NCBI GenBank assembly: GCA_947561395.2
Contig: OX387186.1
Span: 9,847,888-9,911,887 of the forward strand
DNA length: 64,000 bases
Direction: 5' to 3'
Source: Buxus sempervirens
Lineage: Eukaryota > Streptophyta > Magnoliopsida > Buxales > Buxaceae
How positions within the stretch are numbered: the first letter of the stretch is position 1; every line of letters starts with the position of its first letter. The position numbers were made by a program, and so were the translations under genes. The notes beneath the pieces are model-generated. The model was not told where the DNA came from. It searched no databases and saw only the letters and a program-made list of their open reading frames with translations. This document shows, in pieces, positions 21,511 through 32,270 of this stretch.

Positions 21511-22490
21511 ATCAATCAATAAATGGGTTGAACCCAACCCAACCCATTTAACCCAAAACCTATTTGCAAAGCTTTATCCCAAAACCTATTTGCAAACTAT
21601 TAGAACCGGACGCACATGCATTAATTATGCATCATTTATCTGGTAACGCTTGATTCTCTAGTCAATTTGAGTTCATATATCAGTATCCACTGAAGACTTC
21701 AAGATTAAAATAGCATGGTAGTGACTGATTAATTAACTGTACCGAAAGAAGAAATAAAAAAAGGGGAATCGTAGATTCGCAGCCAATCATATCCCGTGCC
21801 TGAAGAAAGATGGACGAGTTGAAATGGAATGAAATCGTCTGCCATGTTTCCCTGATTTACTCCGTGTGGTTTTTTAGAAATTAAAAAGCTAAATTAATTG
21901 CTTAGTTACAGACCACAACTGAACTGATTCAAGGTTTGGTTCGGTTTAGATTTAGGATTTTGCATTTTTAATCGATTCGGTCTTTAGTTCTACTATATCG
22001 GTTTTGATTTCGGTTTGAGTTGGCTTCTAATAATTTCGGTTTGATCTTAGGTTGAGCTCAACTTGGACCGAACCAAATCAAGTTGTACCCCTAGTCAATG
22101 AGCCGAGTTAGCTCCGCTAAAGCTTAGGCTTTTCTTGCACGAGCCAAGCTGTGCTTGACTCGATTAAAGCTCGACTCATTATGTTTATATATAAATAAGT
22201 AGTAAAGTTTAACTCATAATTTAATATTTTTCTAAAGTTAAGATGTTAATAAATTAAAAATAAACTTTAGTTAACAACTATTTGACTCTTAATCAAATTA
22301 TAACTTATATTCATTGAAAATCCTAATTAACTTTTATGTTATTACTTTCTCTTAATTAATAACACAAGCTTTTAACGTAAGTCATTTTGTTCCTCTGCAA
22401 AAAATTAATAAGTTTTTCTATTTATTTTGTTCTTCGTTATTATGAGAACATGAGTGCATTCTTCTTTTTTCTTCTATATAAATGCAGGTT
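21511..22490. other. AT-rich intergenic stretch, no gene seen
   Basis: It contains phrases such as TTCGGTTTAGATTTAGG that recur in low-complexity spacer repeats. No coding frame or element ends were found. Confidence 0.4.
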
Positions 22491-22499
22491 TTGCATCCT

Positions 22500-23030
22500 A
22501 TTAGTTCGTATATAAAAATACATATGTATTAATATATATATATTCTATTCAAAAAATATTTTTCCCTTTTTTTTAACATTTTATATTCCAACTGAGTCAA
22601 ACCTACTCGCCTCGTTACCAACCCGATATGGGTTTGCTACTACTTAAACTCCTACAGAGGCGAGTTCAAGTTCACCAAACCTGCCTCGTTGCTATCCTTA
22701 AACAACACATTTGAGGGTAAAAATGATAAAAAAAAAAAAAAAAAAAACCAAAAATGACTATAAATAGCCCTCACATTTCCCATTCCCAATCATTAAGGAT
22801 GGCAATGGAGCAAGTTCAGAGTGGGTTTTGGTGAACCTGAACCCACCCCTGTAGGAGTTTAGCCAATACAAAACCTTAAGTTGCCCCAATCAAGTTGGTA
22901 ACAAGGTGAGGCAGGTTTGACTTGGTTGGAGTATAAAAGGCAAAAAAAAAAAAAAAGTTTTTAAAATAGAATATATGTACTAATAATATATTTAATTATT
23001 AATAAAGCATATATTTATATACATTAAATA
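22500..23030. repeat. Large foldback: two head-to-head copies of a dispersed repeat
   Basis: The stretch 22500-22700 and the stretch 22790-23030 are inverted copies. For example, CTACTCGCCTCGTTACCAAC on the left faces GTTGGTAACAAGGTGAGGCAG on the right, and both sides carry AACTCCTAC/GTAGGAGTTTA. The AT-rich outer parts also match. The spacer is about 90 bp. Identity is moderate, so the arms are old. Confidence 0.65.
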
Positions 23031-23323
23031 ATATTTTAATGTATGAAGGTTGGATTGGCCTTAAACCGGACCCGCGTCTAACCCGATTTTAAGCGTTCCA
23101 TACCCTAACAATTATGGATCGACAGGTTACCCGTTTAACATGCCCTATTGCTATCCCTACAGACCATATTAATCTTCTTCCCTTTTCTACACTGTAAGGC
23201 TTTGTTTGGAACTCTATATTCGGGAAGAAAAGAATGAACCGGTTATCCTCACATGTTCAATTAGGTTGGGTTTGGGCAGGTTAGCGAGTTCATTTTCTCT
23301 TAGCTCAGTGCGGGTTTGTCTAA

Positions 23324-23850
23324 TCTATATCTATATATATTAAGCGAAGCGGGGGTGGCTGCTGACATGCCCGCTTCAAAGTTTACAATTTATGAAATTA
23401 TGAGATCTTTTAATAAACAACATTTTTAATGCTTAGTAGTAGTCACATATCTTTTGGTTTTACTTTATTCTTATTCTATTTCATTTTCATTTTAGGACCT
23501 CACAACTGTTTCATGGAGCTTGCAATGTTTTTATACGAAGGGAATTCTTAGATCCACTCACACTTTTGAAATTTCCTATACATCGTACATACTACTAATG
23601 CATGTATTTATATATCCATTTTCACATTCATGTAAATATATGAGGTTTGTCACACCAGGTGAATTTTAAAGTTCTTATGAGATAGTGTTTGCCGATTAGA
23701 TAATTAATTCTAATTCTGTTATATGTTGTTAATATATTAACTTTCAAGACTTCCACAAAAAATAAAAATATTAACTTTCAAGACAATATATAAAATAATT
23801 TATTTTTTAATAATTTTTTTGAACCTACAACGCACAGGCCAGAATGCTAG
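23324..23850 (+). mobile_element. Helitron, 527 bp, with empty site in paralogous flank
   Basis: It begins TCTATATCTATATATATTAAG and ends GAATGCTAG, and it sits between A and T. In the duplicated flank of kinase copy 2 (about 9130-9150) the same sequence reads straight through GTCTAA then TATATAACTAACTGATTG with nothing between. That gives a clean empty site, so insertion followed the duplication. It encodes nothing. Confidence 0.8.
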
Positions 23851-24239
23851 TATATAAGTAACTGATTGAAAGCCTTTTGTCTTTTGGGCCTCAAAAGTTT
23901 TTCTGGGCATTTCTTTACTTGTTTTATAAAGGGTTCTATTAAAAACACTCCGACAATCTTCTAAGATGCTTTTCTGCAATGATCCTGAGATGTTGTCACG
24001 TAGAGCATCTCACGGGTCACCGTTTTTTTTTTTCCAATTGCCCTTTAAGGCCATTAGTTTTCACATTTATAAGGAAGCCTATTAAATCACATAAATCAAG
24101 CACAGCAAGTTTATACTCACAGTTGAATAATAAAGAAGATGACAGCATGGAATTCTCTGAATGGTACCAGCAAATGACAAGCAGAAGGAAAAGGATGATC
24201 TTGAATTTTTATGCTGTATTTGTGAATCCTTCCTTTTCT

Positions 24240-26666
24240 TCACCTTGGTCCGGATAGCACTGATGGCAATAATGGACTTGAATCTGCCTCTTTCTGAGCT
24301 ACTACAGGTATTTGTGCTGGTGCTGGAGTCAAGAAGTTGTAATCTATGTTAGATTCAACATCCATCACACCCTCTAAGACCTTCACCACCACTGACATGG
24401 ATGGCCTCCTAGCAGAATCACTTTGTAAACACCAAGCTGCAACCTTCATCATCTCCATGACCTCTGCTTCATGTAACTGCATATCCCCACTGGACTTGTC
24501 AATCAGATCAAACAATTGATTCTCCTCCGCCTTCCTTTCGAATAGCCTAAGTAAATGCATAGATTCCTCAGGCTGAGAGCGATCCACGTTCTTCCGTCCG
24601 CACAAAATCTCCAAGACCACGATGCCGAAGCTATAGACATCTACTTTTTCATTGATTCCTAAGCTCAACCATTCTGGAGCCAAATACCCAATGGTGCCTC
24701 TCATTGCGGTCACAACTTGGCTCTGCTCCCTGTCAATCAGCTTGGACAAGCCAAAGTCAGCAACCTTAGCACAGAAATTATCATCCAAAAGAATATTCTG
24801 TGGCTTAATATCAAAGTGAACAATTTTATGTCTGCAATCTTCATGAAGATAAGCAAGTCCCTTAGCTACTTCAAGGATAATCTTTCGTCTGATTTCCCAA
24901 TCAAGAGAAGACTGATGGTTTTCTCGAAAGATCCATTTATCCAACGACCCATTGCACACGTATTCGTAAACTAAAAGCTTATGGGATTTCTCAGCAGAGA
25001 ATCCAATCAATCTCACCAAGTTGATATGGTGAATGCTGCCGATTGTCTGAACCTCGGCCAAGAATGATTGCTTCACTTGGTTACCATCAAGGTGCTTCAC
25101 TGCCACTTTAGTTCCATTTACTAGGGTACCCTCAAAAACTGATCCAAACCCTCCTTGTCCAAGCTTCCTACTGAAGTTCTCTGTTGCAGCTTTCAACTCC
25201 TCGTACGAAAATCTTGTGGGCATTCCTAGTACTTCATCTAAATAATCCTCTTCATCTACTTCTGCATCTTTTTTCTTCCAAAAGAGAAACCATATGCCAA
25301 CTACTAATAACAGAACAAAAGAAGCTCCAAGACTTGATCCTAATATTATTGCCATCCTCCCTGTTTTCTTATCAGGAGCCACAGGAATCTGCACCTTAAT
25401 GAATGCAGATGAGTTGAAACTAGTTTTCTCTTTCTCATTGATCATTAGTGAAAACAATTGGGTTGGTAAAAAGCAAATACCATTTGAAGAATTCGTACCA
25501 TACCGAAACAGAGCTGCTTTACAGGAACAATTCTTCAAACAAGCCTGCTTACAACTCTCCGAATCTGTATCTTCAAGATCCGAGAAAAAAATGAAATAAT
25601 TCATGTCTTCAAGCTCTAGAAAACTGTGATTCTGTGAACCTTCACAGGACAAGGGAGTGATTTCCGAACACCCAAGATTTGGTCGCCTGCCATCTACCTG
25701 CTGAAAATAGCTTCTCTTCTCACTGTTTACTGTGGGGCAACCACATTCCCCACCTGAGCAAATACCATAACTCCCACAAACCAGAGGATAATTACATTCA
25801 CCTAAATAGCCAGTCAAGAGATCAGCCACCTCTTTCCACTCTGTTCCCCCATCATAAACTCTCAATTGCCCACCTGGTTCCAACTTCATGTACTGAGCTG
25901 ATAATGCCAGAGGCACAACAATCTTACGATCTGGTGGGTCTGGCTCGGCTGACAATATGAACATAGCAAGACTGCCATTCAGAAATTTTACATAACTTGG
26001 TGCTTTGCTCCTTTTAGTTCCAGGAACTAATTTTATATAGTATTTATGAGGAGGATTGGAATCAATAAGAGCAAACAAACCTTCACCGGTAACAGAAAGT
26101 GAAATCGGACCCTCAGTCCAATTGGAAGATGATACACTAGCTGTTAGTTTCTGTCCTGCTACCAGCTTCTGCCCAGGAACTAATGAGTCTGTTGGATGAT
26201 CAAAAGACTGCCAGACGATACCATTGTTTCTGTCAAAAAGCACAAGATTTCCTGTATCAGTCATGTTCAAGCCTGCTACAGACTTCCCAGTTGTGTTTGT
26301 GGACCAAACGATGGTACGGTCAACATCCCGCAAAATCAAGTTGCCTCCTCCATCGAGCTGCAAGGTCGCATTCTCTCTAACGGGATTGTTTCGATTGGCA
26401 CACCACACAACCTGTGAGGTTGAACCGAATCCTAGGAAGACAGCAAAGAAATAAGATTGACAACTGCCAGTGCAGTAGAAACCGCACGCATAAAGTTGCT
26501 CAAAGCTACCTGTGGGAAGAATATATCTCACATTTGGTCTACCAAGGGAGGGGTTGTTGGTCCATGTAGTTGATAGGTTAGCTGTGCGAGCCTTGATTGA
26601 GCAAGAAAAAGAGATCAAAAGAATCAGGAGAAAGAAAACCCAACACAGATTATGGTTTACACCCAT
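24240..26666 (-). CDS. G-type lectin S-receptor-like Ser/Thr kinase, copy 3 (SD2-5-like), intact
   Basis: A single intronless frame of 808 codons, the usual family length. It has a signal peptide (about 1-26), a B_lectin domain (about 50-180, WQSFDHPTDSLVPGQ), an EGF-like Cys-rich segment near 295-315, a PAN-like segment (about 340-410), a transmembrane helix (about 434-459, then WFLFWKKK), and a kinase from about 500 (LGQGGFGSVFEG). The catalytic loop reads IVHFDIKPQN, with Phe where RD kinases have Arg, so it is a non-RD kinase, a class often linked to immune receptors. DFG is near 638, then YLAPEWLS. Predicted plasma membrane receptor; the ligand is unknown. Compared with copies 1 and 2 it lacks several residues after the signal peptide and the Pro-rich linker before the membrane helix. 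The start is shared by all three copies (MGV). Confidence 0.93.
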   Translation of the reverse strand: MGVNHNLCWVFFLLILLISFSCSIKARTANLSTTWTNNPSLGRPNVRYILPTGSFEQLYACGFYCTGSCQSYFFAVFLGFGSTSQVVWCANRNNPVRENATLQLDGGGNLILRDVDRTIVWSTNTTGKSVAGLNMTDTGNLVLFDRNNGIVWQSFDHPTDSLVPGQKLVAGQKLTASVSSSNWTEGPISLSVTGEGLFALIDSNPPHKYYIKLVPGTKRSKAPSYVKFLNGSLAMFILSAEPDPPDRKIVVPLALSAQYMKLEPGGQLRVYDGGTEWKEVADLLTGYLGECNYPLVCGSYGICSGGECGCPTVNSEKRSYFQQVDGRRPNLGCSEITPLSCEGSQNHSFLELEDMNYFIFFSDLEDTDSESCKQACLKNCSCKAALFRYGTNSSNGICFLPTQLFSLMINEKEKTSFNSSAFIKVQIPVAPDKKTGRMAIILGSSLGASFVLLLVVGIWFLFWKKKDAEVDEEDYLDEVLGMPTRFSYEELKAATENFSRKLGQGGFGSVFEGTLVNGTKVAVKHLDGNQVKQSFLAEVQTIGSIHHINLVRLIGFSAEKSHKLLVYEYVCNGSLDKWIFRENHQSSLDWEIRRKIILEVAKGLAYLHEDCRHKIVHFDIKPQNILLDDNFCAKVADFGLSKLIDREQSQVVTAMRGTIGYLAPEWLSLGINEKVDVYSFGIVVLEILCGRKNVDRSQPEESMHLLRLFERKAEENQLFDLIDKSSGDMQLHEAEVMEMMKVAAWCLQSDSARRPSMSVVVKVLEGVMDVESNIDYNFLTPAPAQIPVVAQKEADSSPLLPSVLSGPR

Positions 26667-26852
26667 TACCTGTGCTTGTAAGAAAATGGGGCAGACTCAG
26701 GTAAGTTGTAAAGAAGAAGATGGAGAACTGGACGGGTCCTTCGAAAGAATAAACACCCGTAGAGAGGAAAGCTTGAAACTTTAATTATTGGCATAGACTT
26801 TTCTACCTTCCTATACAAGCGGTCCATGATTTTTTAAGATTTCAGCATTTTC

Positions 26853-26904
26853 AACCTTCTATTTTCGCATTACCAAAAAAAAAAAAAAAACCTTCTATTT
26901 TCGC
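26853..26904 (+). mobile_element. Extremely short LINE insertion with 16-bp target duplication
   Basis: AACCTTCTATTTTCGC occurs at 26853-26868 and again at 26889-26904. The 20 bases between read ATTACC followed by a run of A. Copy 2's flank has the target only once, as an empty site. The insert is just the last bases and poly(A) of a LINE. Confidence 0.8.
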
Positions 26905-27374
26905 GTTCACATACAAAATTCAGAAATTAGGTTGCTCACATAATAAAATCATAACTCCACAAGAAAACAAGATTTACAAAAATATAGGTTAACTGAAAAT
27001 CTGATTGTTCCCCTCGAACGGAATGATGAGACAAGATTTATGTCCCCGGTATCGTGGGAAGTGGCTTATAATGATGATGATTATTATGTCAGAAAATTGA
27101 TTTGCCCATTTTTTTATTTTTCATGAAAGAATTTGAGGTACCCCCGAAGAGCCATGCCCTTAGCCCACCATTTTTCTTTATCTTAATTTACTGGAAGAAG
27201 CAGAGAGCACAAGCCCAACAACAAACACCCCGATTTATCGAGTAATATAAGATACGCAATCTATCTATTACGGATATGTGAGAAATTAAAGAGCCCATTC
27301 TTTGAAGTAATTTCAAAAACCGGCTTCTTTAACTGTTAATTAGTTATTATCTCCTTCTTCCAATTATTTTTTGG

Positions 27375-27640
27375 GTGAGAAAATGACTATATCATAAAAA
27401 TTGGTCTTAATCAAAATTATATAAATTAAGGTGAGAGATTAAAAGAGCTTGACTTGAAGAGGCTTTAGAAACAAGGCGATAGATTCCACAAAGATCATTC
27501 GAGATTAGAGTGAGCAATTGATATAGACGTAACTTGATTAGTTGTCCACACCTTTGCCGATAAGCCATCAGCAACGTAATCCTACACTCACAAGAGTCCA
27601 CAGACGTGGAAAAGTAGCTAATGGACTGTTGGTTGTTGCT
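27375..27640 (-). mobile_element. LINE 3' end, paralogous to 13087-13345
   Basis: The minus strand ends in TTTTCTCACCC followed by As. The sequence is nearly the same as in the flank of copy 2, including the stretch before it. Confidence 0.5.
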
Positions 27641-28600
27641 TACATAGCACCAACGTAAGCAAGACTAGGGGCAAATTCGCGTCGCCGACACCATGGCCAC
27701 TTGGAGGAATTGGGTTTTGATGATGATGACGAAAATTTTTTATGCTCTTAACCTCAAATAAATGAGGTTCATTCATCTCACCGTTTAACAATATAGATCA
27801 AACTATTTCCTTCATTAAGTATCTAAGATTATTATCATGAAATCTCATCCATCCAATACGCATCGATACAGTCGCTGTATTGCATCACCCATACAGGAAA
27901 TCACGCCCCCAATATCCATCAACTGCTTGTTCTATGCTCAATTTTAAAAAATGAGGACTTACTTCGAAGAGAGTTTTCAAGTAATTAATAGCCAGTTGGC
28001 AACACATGGATGGTGTGTGAAAGATACAATTTGACTTTGGTATCACCAAGGATATGATTCCATAGATCAATCCTTAGTTTTGATCAATACACATGCCTTA
28101 TAAATCAAATCAATGGTAACCATCCATTGGACAGCGACCGTTCGATCCTCACAAGAACCCAACCAACTCAAAAGCTGGACCTCTTGATTCTCCAACTATT
28201 TGTGTAGATGTACCAAGACTTACCTGTAGTAAAACTACACGTTATCATTCTAAGTAGCCCCCAAAAAAATCTCGTTTATTTTTCTCACGTGAAGTAATCA
28301 ATGAAGCGAAACAAAGCGGGGAAGACAAAGAAAGGAAAAATCTAACCAACCTTTTTTCTCAGTTTCCTCTTCTCGCACTCAACCTCTTTTGAAGAAATTC
28401 TCTCTTTCTCTCTCTTGATCTCGAGAAATTTATATTAATGTATACAACTGTTTTCTGTCGATTCGGTTAGAGAGAGAAAGTGAATTAAAGTGACGGGGTG
28501 CCGGCCGGATGGTTGCTTTCATCTTGTTCTAATTCTCTGGACCAGATTTGTGATTTTTTGTGCCTATTCTATAACACCTCGAAGACAGGGAAGATTTGTA
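27641..28600. other. Intergenic stretch, leader-like TC-rich part at 28300-28480
   Basis: A SINE-like tail lies at 27665-27735. The part at 28340-28430, with many CTCTTT units, looks like a plant 5' leader, but no coding region follows that I can recognise. Confidence 0.35.
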
Positions 28601-28619
28601 TTTATTATAAGCTCAAGCA

Positions 28620-29895
28620 TATCCCAACTAGGTTGGCACCCACTCATCTATCCTTCATGTGCAGTTTCAAAAAAATAATAATAATAAAATAAAGTTTCTA
28701 AACTTTCATTACAAAAAAATATAATAAAACTTAGACTGATCTTGAAGACTAAATTTATCAAGATTCACATCATTGAAGTCTCGAGCAAGTTGATCATCTG
28801 CATATTCCTGATCTCTCCGTTTCGCTCTTATCCAATCTGTCAGATAGACACATACTTGCATCATTTCCGGTGCCAATTTGTTCCTATAGTCATCCACCAT
28901 TCGTCTACCTGTACTAAAAGCTAATTCCGATGCAACTGTGAACACCAAAACTGTTAGTAGATCATGTGTCATGGTAGGAAGCATAGGATAACTAACCTGA
29001 TTTTGCTTCCACCATGCCAAAATATTAAAAGACCTATGCTCATCCATAGGATGTAAAAGTAGTGGGGGCTTTCTAAATTAATCCTTAACTCAGATGATCC
29101 CCACTACCAGATGGTGGTTGTTTTCCTCTTCTTCTACCATTTAAAAAATTACAAGAAGAATTATCTGGTAGTGTTTCTTGGGTCTAATACACTACCTATA
29201 ATTAAGTGAGGAATAATATACGCAAAATGCACCAGGAAAATTCCTAGGTAACTGGAGGGGTCACAAATGGTCCCGCTTAAAATCCAGTTTCCTTAAGCAA
29301 TTATCTCGTCCTTTATGACAGAACTTTCCTAGAGATACACTTAATTGCACAGTATGTCACCCACTATACTAGGCTTTAAAATAATAAGAAAAATAGAAAT
29401 AGAGACTTACTTAAATATATAATATTTATAATAATTTTAAAATCAGAAAATTAAATAGAAGAATACCTCTTTAGAATGAAGCTTGAACTTCACAGTTGAA
29501 GCCTTCAACATCCAAAGTCTACTTCTCACCTTTGATGCTTGAGCAATTTAAAAAATTTAAATATTACGTGATAGCTACAGAGATGAAGAGAGTAAGAGAA
29601 ATTGTAGAAGAAGTGTGGTTTAGAGTGGTAAGGGTTAGGCTTATTTATAAAAAACCAAAAGTGACTTTTTATTATCTCTACCCTCAAATATGGTTGTTAT
29701 TTGGTAGTTGGAAGGGTGAAAATGGTCATTTACAGTTAATTACAAACATACCTCCCTAATATGGTTGTTATATGGCTGTTTGGAGGATAAAATTGTAAAA
29801 AGAAGTAGTAAAAACCATTTTTCATGCCAACACGCTTTAAGCTTGCCCGTGTCGACCCCTGGCCCCTGGCCGTCCCAGCCCGATAGGCAACCCTA
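28620..29895. mobile_element. hAT element remnant, sister of the one at 13663, left end lost
   Basis: The sequence follows the first hAT from the phrase TAGGTTGGCACCCACTCATC onward. The right end is GGCAACCCTA at 29895 (other strand: TAGGGTTGCCTATCGG), so that terminus is intact. The left terminus is not found. It abuts the mobile-domain-like fragment at 29896. Confidence 0.65.
28735..29150 (-). pseudogene. hAT transposase C-terminal fragment
   Basis: The minus strand encodes FNILAWWKQNQ, LPTMTHDLL, VASELAFSTGRR and YLTDWIRAKRRDQ without a shift in the dimerisation region. That region is frameshifted in the sister copy. Upstream of the Met at 29047 the frame breaks. No catalytic core remains. 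Confidence 0.75.
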
Positions 29896-30293
29896 TATTT
29901 TGTCTCCTTCTCTTTCAGTCTTCTCTTTAGCTCTCCTAAAGATATCTTACCCTTCTCATCACAATACATTGTCCTTAATTTTGTGAGGTCACTTTCCATC
30001 TCATCGATTTCTATAGTCTCTCCGGCAGAGACCACCCCCAATATCCGCTCAACATTGGGAGGTAATATATCAAACGTCCTTCCACTTACTTCAAGGCAAC
30101 ATTTATCGAGATCAAATGAAGCCAATAAGGACAAAATGTTGCCCTTATAACAGTGTCTAATCGTCATATCAAGAAGGCTTCCCAGCCCAATTTCTCTAAC
30201 AACTAGCCTCTGGGACTCGTTCAACCCAATGATAATTTTGTGCAGTCGTTGAGGCGTACATCTATTGCGAACTTCTTCCCCGCTTGGTGCCAT
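29896..30293 (-). pseudogene. N-terminal fragment of a plant mobile-domain / Ulp1-type transposon protein
   Basis: Residues such as RCTPQRLHKIIIGLN, EIGLGSLLDMTI and DILPPNVERILGV match the N-terminal region (DUF1985-like) of proteins encoded by plant MULE/Ulp1-type elements; this is from memory of the family. After ERKE-like residues the frame runs into the hAT end at 29895, so the rest is lost or displaced. Start ATG at 30293. The function in the parent element is unknown. Confidence 0.5.
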
Positions 30294-30384
30294 TTATCTA
30301 CAAATAAATACACAAATTAATTAAAAACTTTGCAATGTGACTATTAACATTTGCCATCTATAAAATCAAAATGTAAATTGAAAT

Positions 30385-31370
30385 ACGCCTTACGTACCCC
30401 ACAAATATGCCTTTCGTACCCCACATATAAGAATTGGGTACCCACAAATAAGGCCCCCTAGATTGGTTTACCTACACCTCGAAATTTACTTATCAACTCC
30501 TAATTAAGCCTTAGGTACCCCCACCCAAATAAAGCATTCGTACCCCACATATAAGCCTTGGGTATCCCCAAATAGCTCCCCCCCCCCCCCCCCTCCCCCA
30601 AAAAAGTTCTAGGTACACCCCAAAAATGCCTTAGGTTCACCCAAGTGAGCCTTAGGTACCATCTCGATAAGCGTTGGGCACCCCACCAATTATGAATTAA
30701 TTGGGGAGGGGGGCCTACCTTGGGCTTATGTGGGGAAGGGGAAGGGAATCTAAGCCTTACTTCACGAGATTTTCATCACAATTAAGTACAGGATTAATCG
30801 CGATCTGAAGATTAGGTGTCGTGATTAATCAGACGACTAATCGCGGATTCGTGATTAACTATAAACAGTCAAACATTGTCTCTGTTTCGTTGCGATTAGG
30901 TCTCAGGACAAATAGCCGAACCACGATTTCGGAAGGTACCTTAGGCTTATATTGGGAATACCTTGGGGTATTGGGGGTACCGTAGGCTTTAAAGGGGGTA
31001 CCTTAGGCTAATTTTGGTAAGTGCATATGGCTTACCATATGGGGGGTACCTTAGGTTTATATGGGAGGTACCTTAGCCTTATATGGGGTGCCTTGGGCTT
31101 AGAGTGGGGTACTTTAATCTTATTTTGGTCGGGTACTTATGGGTTATTTGACTGGGGTATCTACGCTTTATTTGGGGGGTGCCTGTGAATTAAATGGAGA
31201 TGTACCTACTGCTTATTTGGAGGGTACCATAGGTTTCTTTAGGGACTACGAAATTGTTATTTGAAGAGCTCTTCAGGGGTACCTAAAGTTTAACTCGGAA
31301 GGTACCTATCGTTATTTGGAGCGATACCTTTGGCTTATTCTGGCTGGTACCCATGGCTCCCTATGTACAT
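30385..31370. repeat. Palindromic array of degenerate GGTACC-containing repeats
   Basis: The left part (30385-30700) reads as many units of the type GTACCCCACATATAAGCCTT. The right part (30930-31370) has the same unit inverted, GGTACCTTAGGCTTATATGG. Unit length is about 20-30 bp and varies. The centre (30740-30930) is unlike the units and carries GATTAATCGCG-type symmetric phrases. A run of 16 C is at 30578-30593. Confidence 0.75.
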
Positions 31371-32270
31371 TTGGTCATTAAATTATAAAATTAAATAAGA
31401 GCTTACCAATTTATAGTTGTCTTTCCTAAGGGTGGTGGCTGTTGTGGTGGTCCCTCGCTTACGAAGTTCTTGTAATGGTGGTGGTCCCTTCCTTTCATCA
31501 AGTGGGTTTAAGAAAGAGAAACCTCGGTGAAGCAAATGCAGTATGATCCTGTCCTTTTCGTATGCGATGAGGATGACGAAGACGAAGGGTTCGTAAATGT
31601 CGTATAAAGTGCGGACATGGAGAGGATTATAAGTTAAATAATATAAATGTTTCGTGCGTTTTCATCGAGATGAGGAGATTGCCGAGGAGAAAGCCAAGGA
31701 GAATTTTAATAGTTTTTTAAGTATTGCGCTTAAAATTACTATTATAGCCTTCACTTATTTTGGTTCGTTAGATTGCGCTTCACAGAGAATGCTTTTGTTT
31801 CACAGACGATGCGCTTCACAGAGGATCCGAGCGCCTCCTCCTCTGAAGTCTGAGGTGTTTGATGACCAAGAGCCCGAGTTACCTCAACAACAAATAGGAA
31901 TATCAAATCCTGAAATTCCCAAGAATGATATGAGCTCTATACAGACACAGCACGTACCTTTTTTTAGTTAGTATGAATGCATCTCAGTTTTTTTCTTTTT
32001 CTTTTTTTTGGGCCCTTTTTTTTATCTGTCAAGGGAAAATGATGGCCTTAAATTATAACTAAAAGGGGCCTGCTCTTCCTTTCAGGCTCATAGAGGGGTT
32101 TTTATGTAATTTTTCCATCATTTTCTTTCACAACTTTGCCTGCAATTTCTTGAAGGTAATGAGAGTTTCTAGTTACAATTCCGCGTAAAAACGTTTTTGA
32201 GCACGTTTTTTTAAAGTTTTCTTTGAAGCTCAGTTCATATTTTAAGAGCATATGGAAAAGCAACTTCAGA
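31371..32270. other. Intergenic stretch, one unassigned frame
   Basis: A frame of 105 codons (31654-31971, plus) has no family I recognise. Its composition resembles the neighbouring transposon debris. Nothing else was found. Confidence 0.35.

Noticed and set aside
31654..31971. 105-codon plus-strand frame
   Set aside because: No recognisable domain, and it lies amid repeat debris; mentioned only as an unassigned frame.
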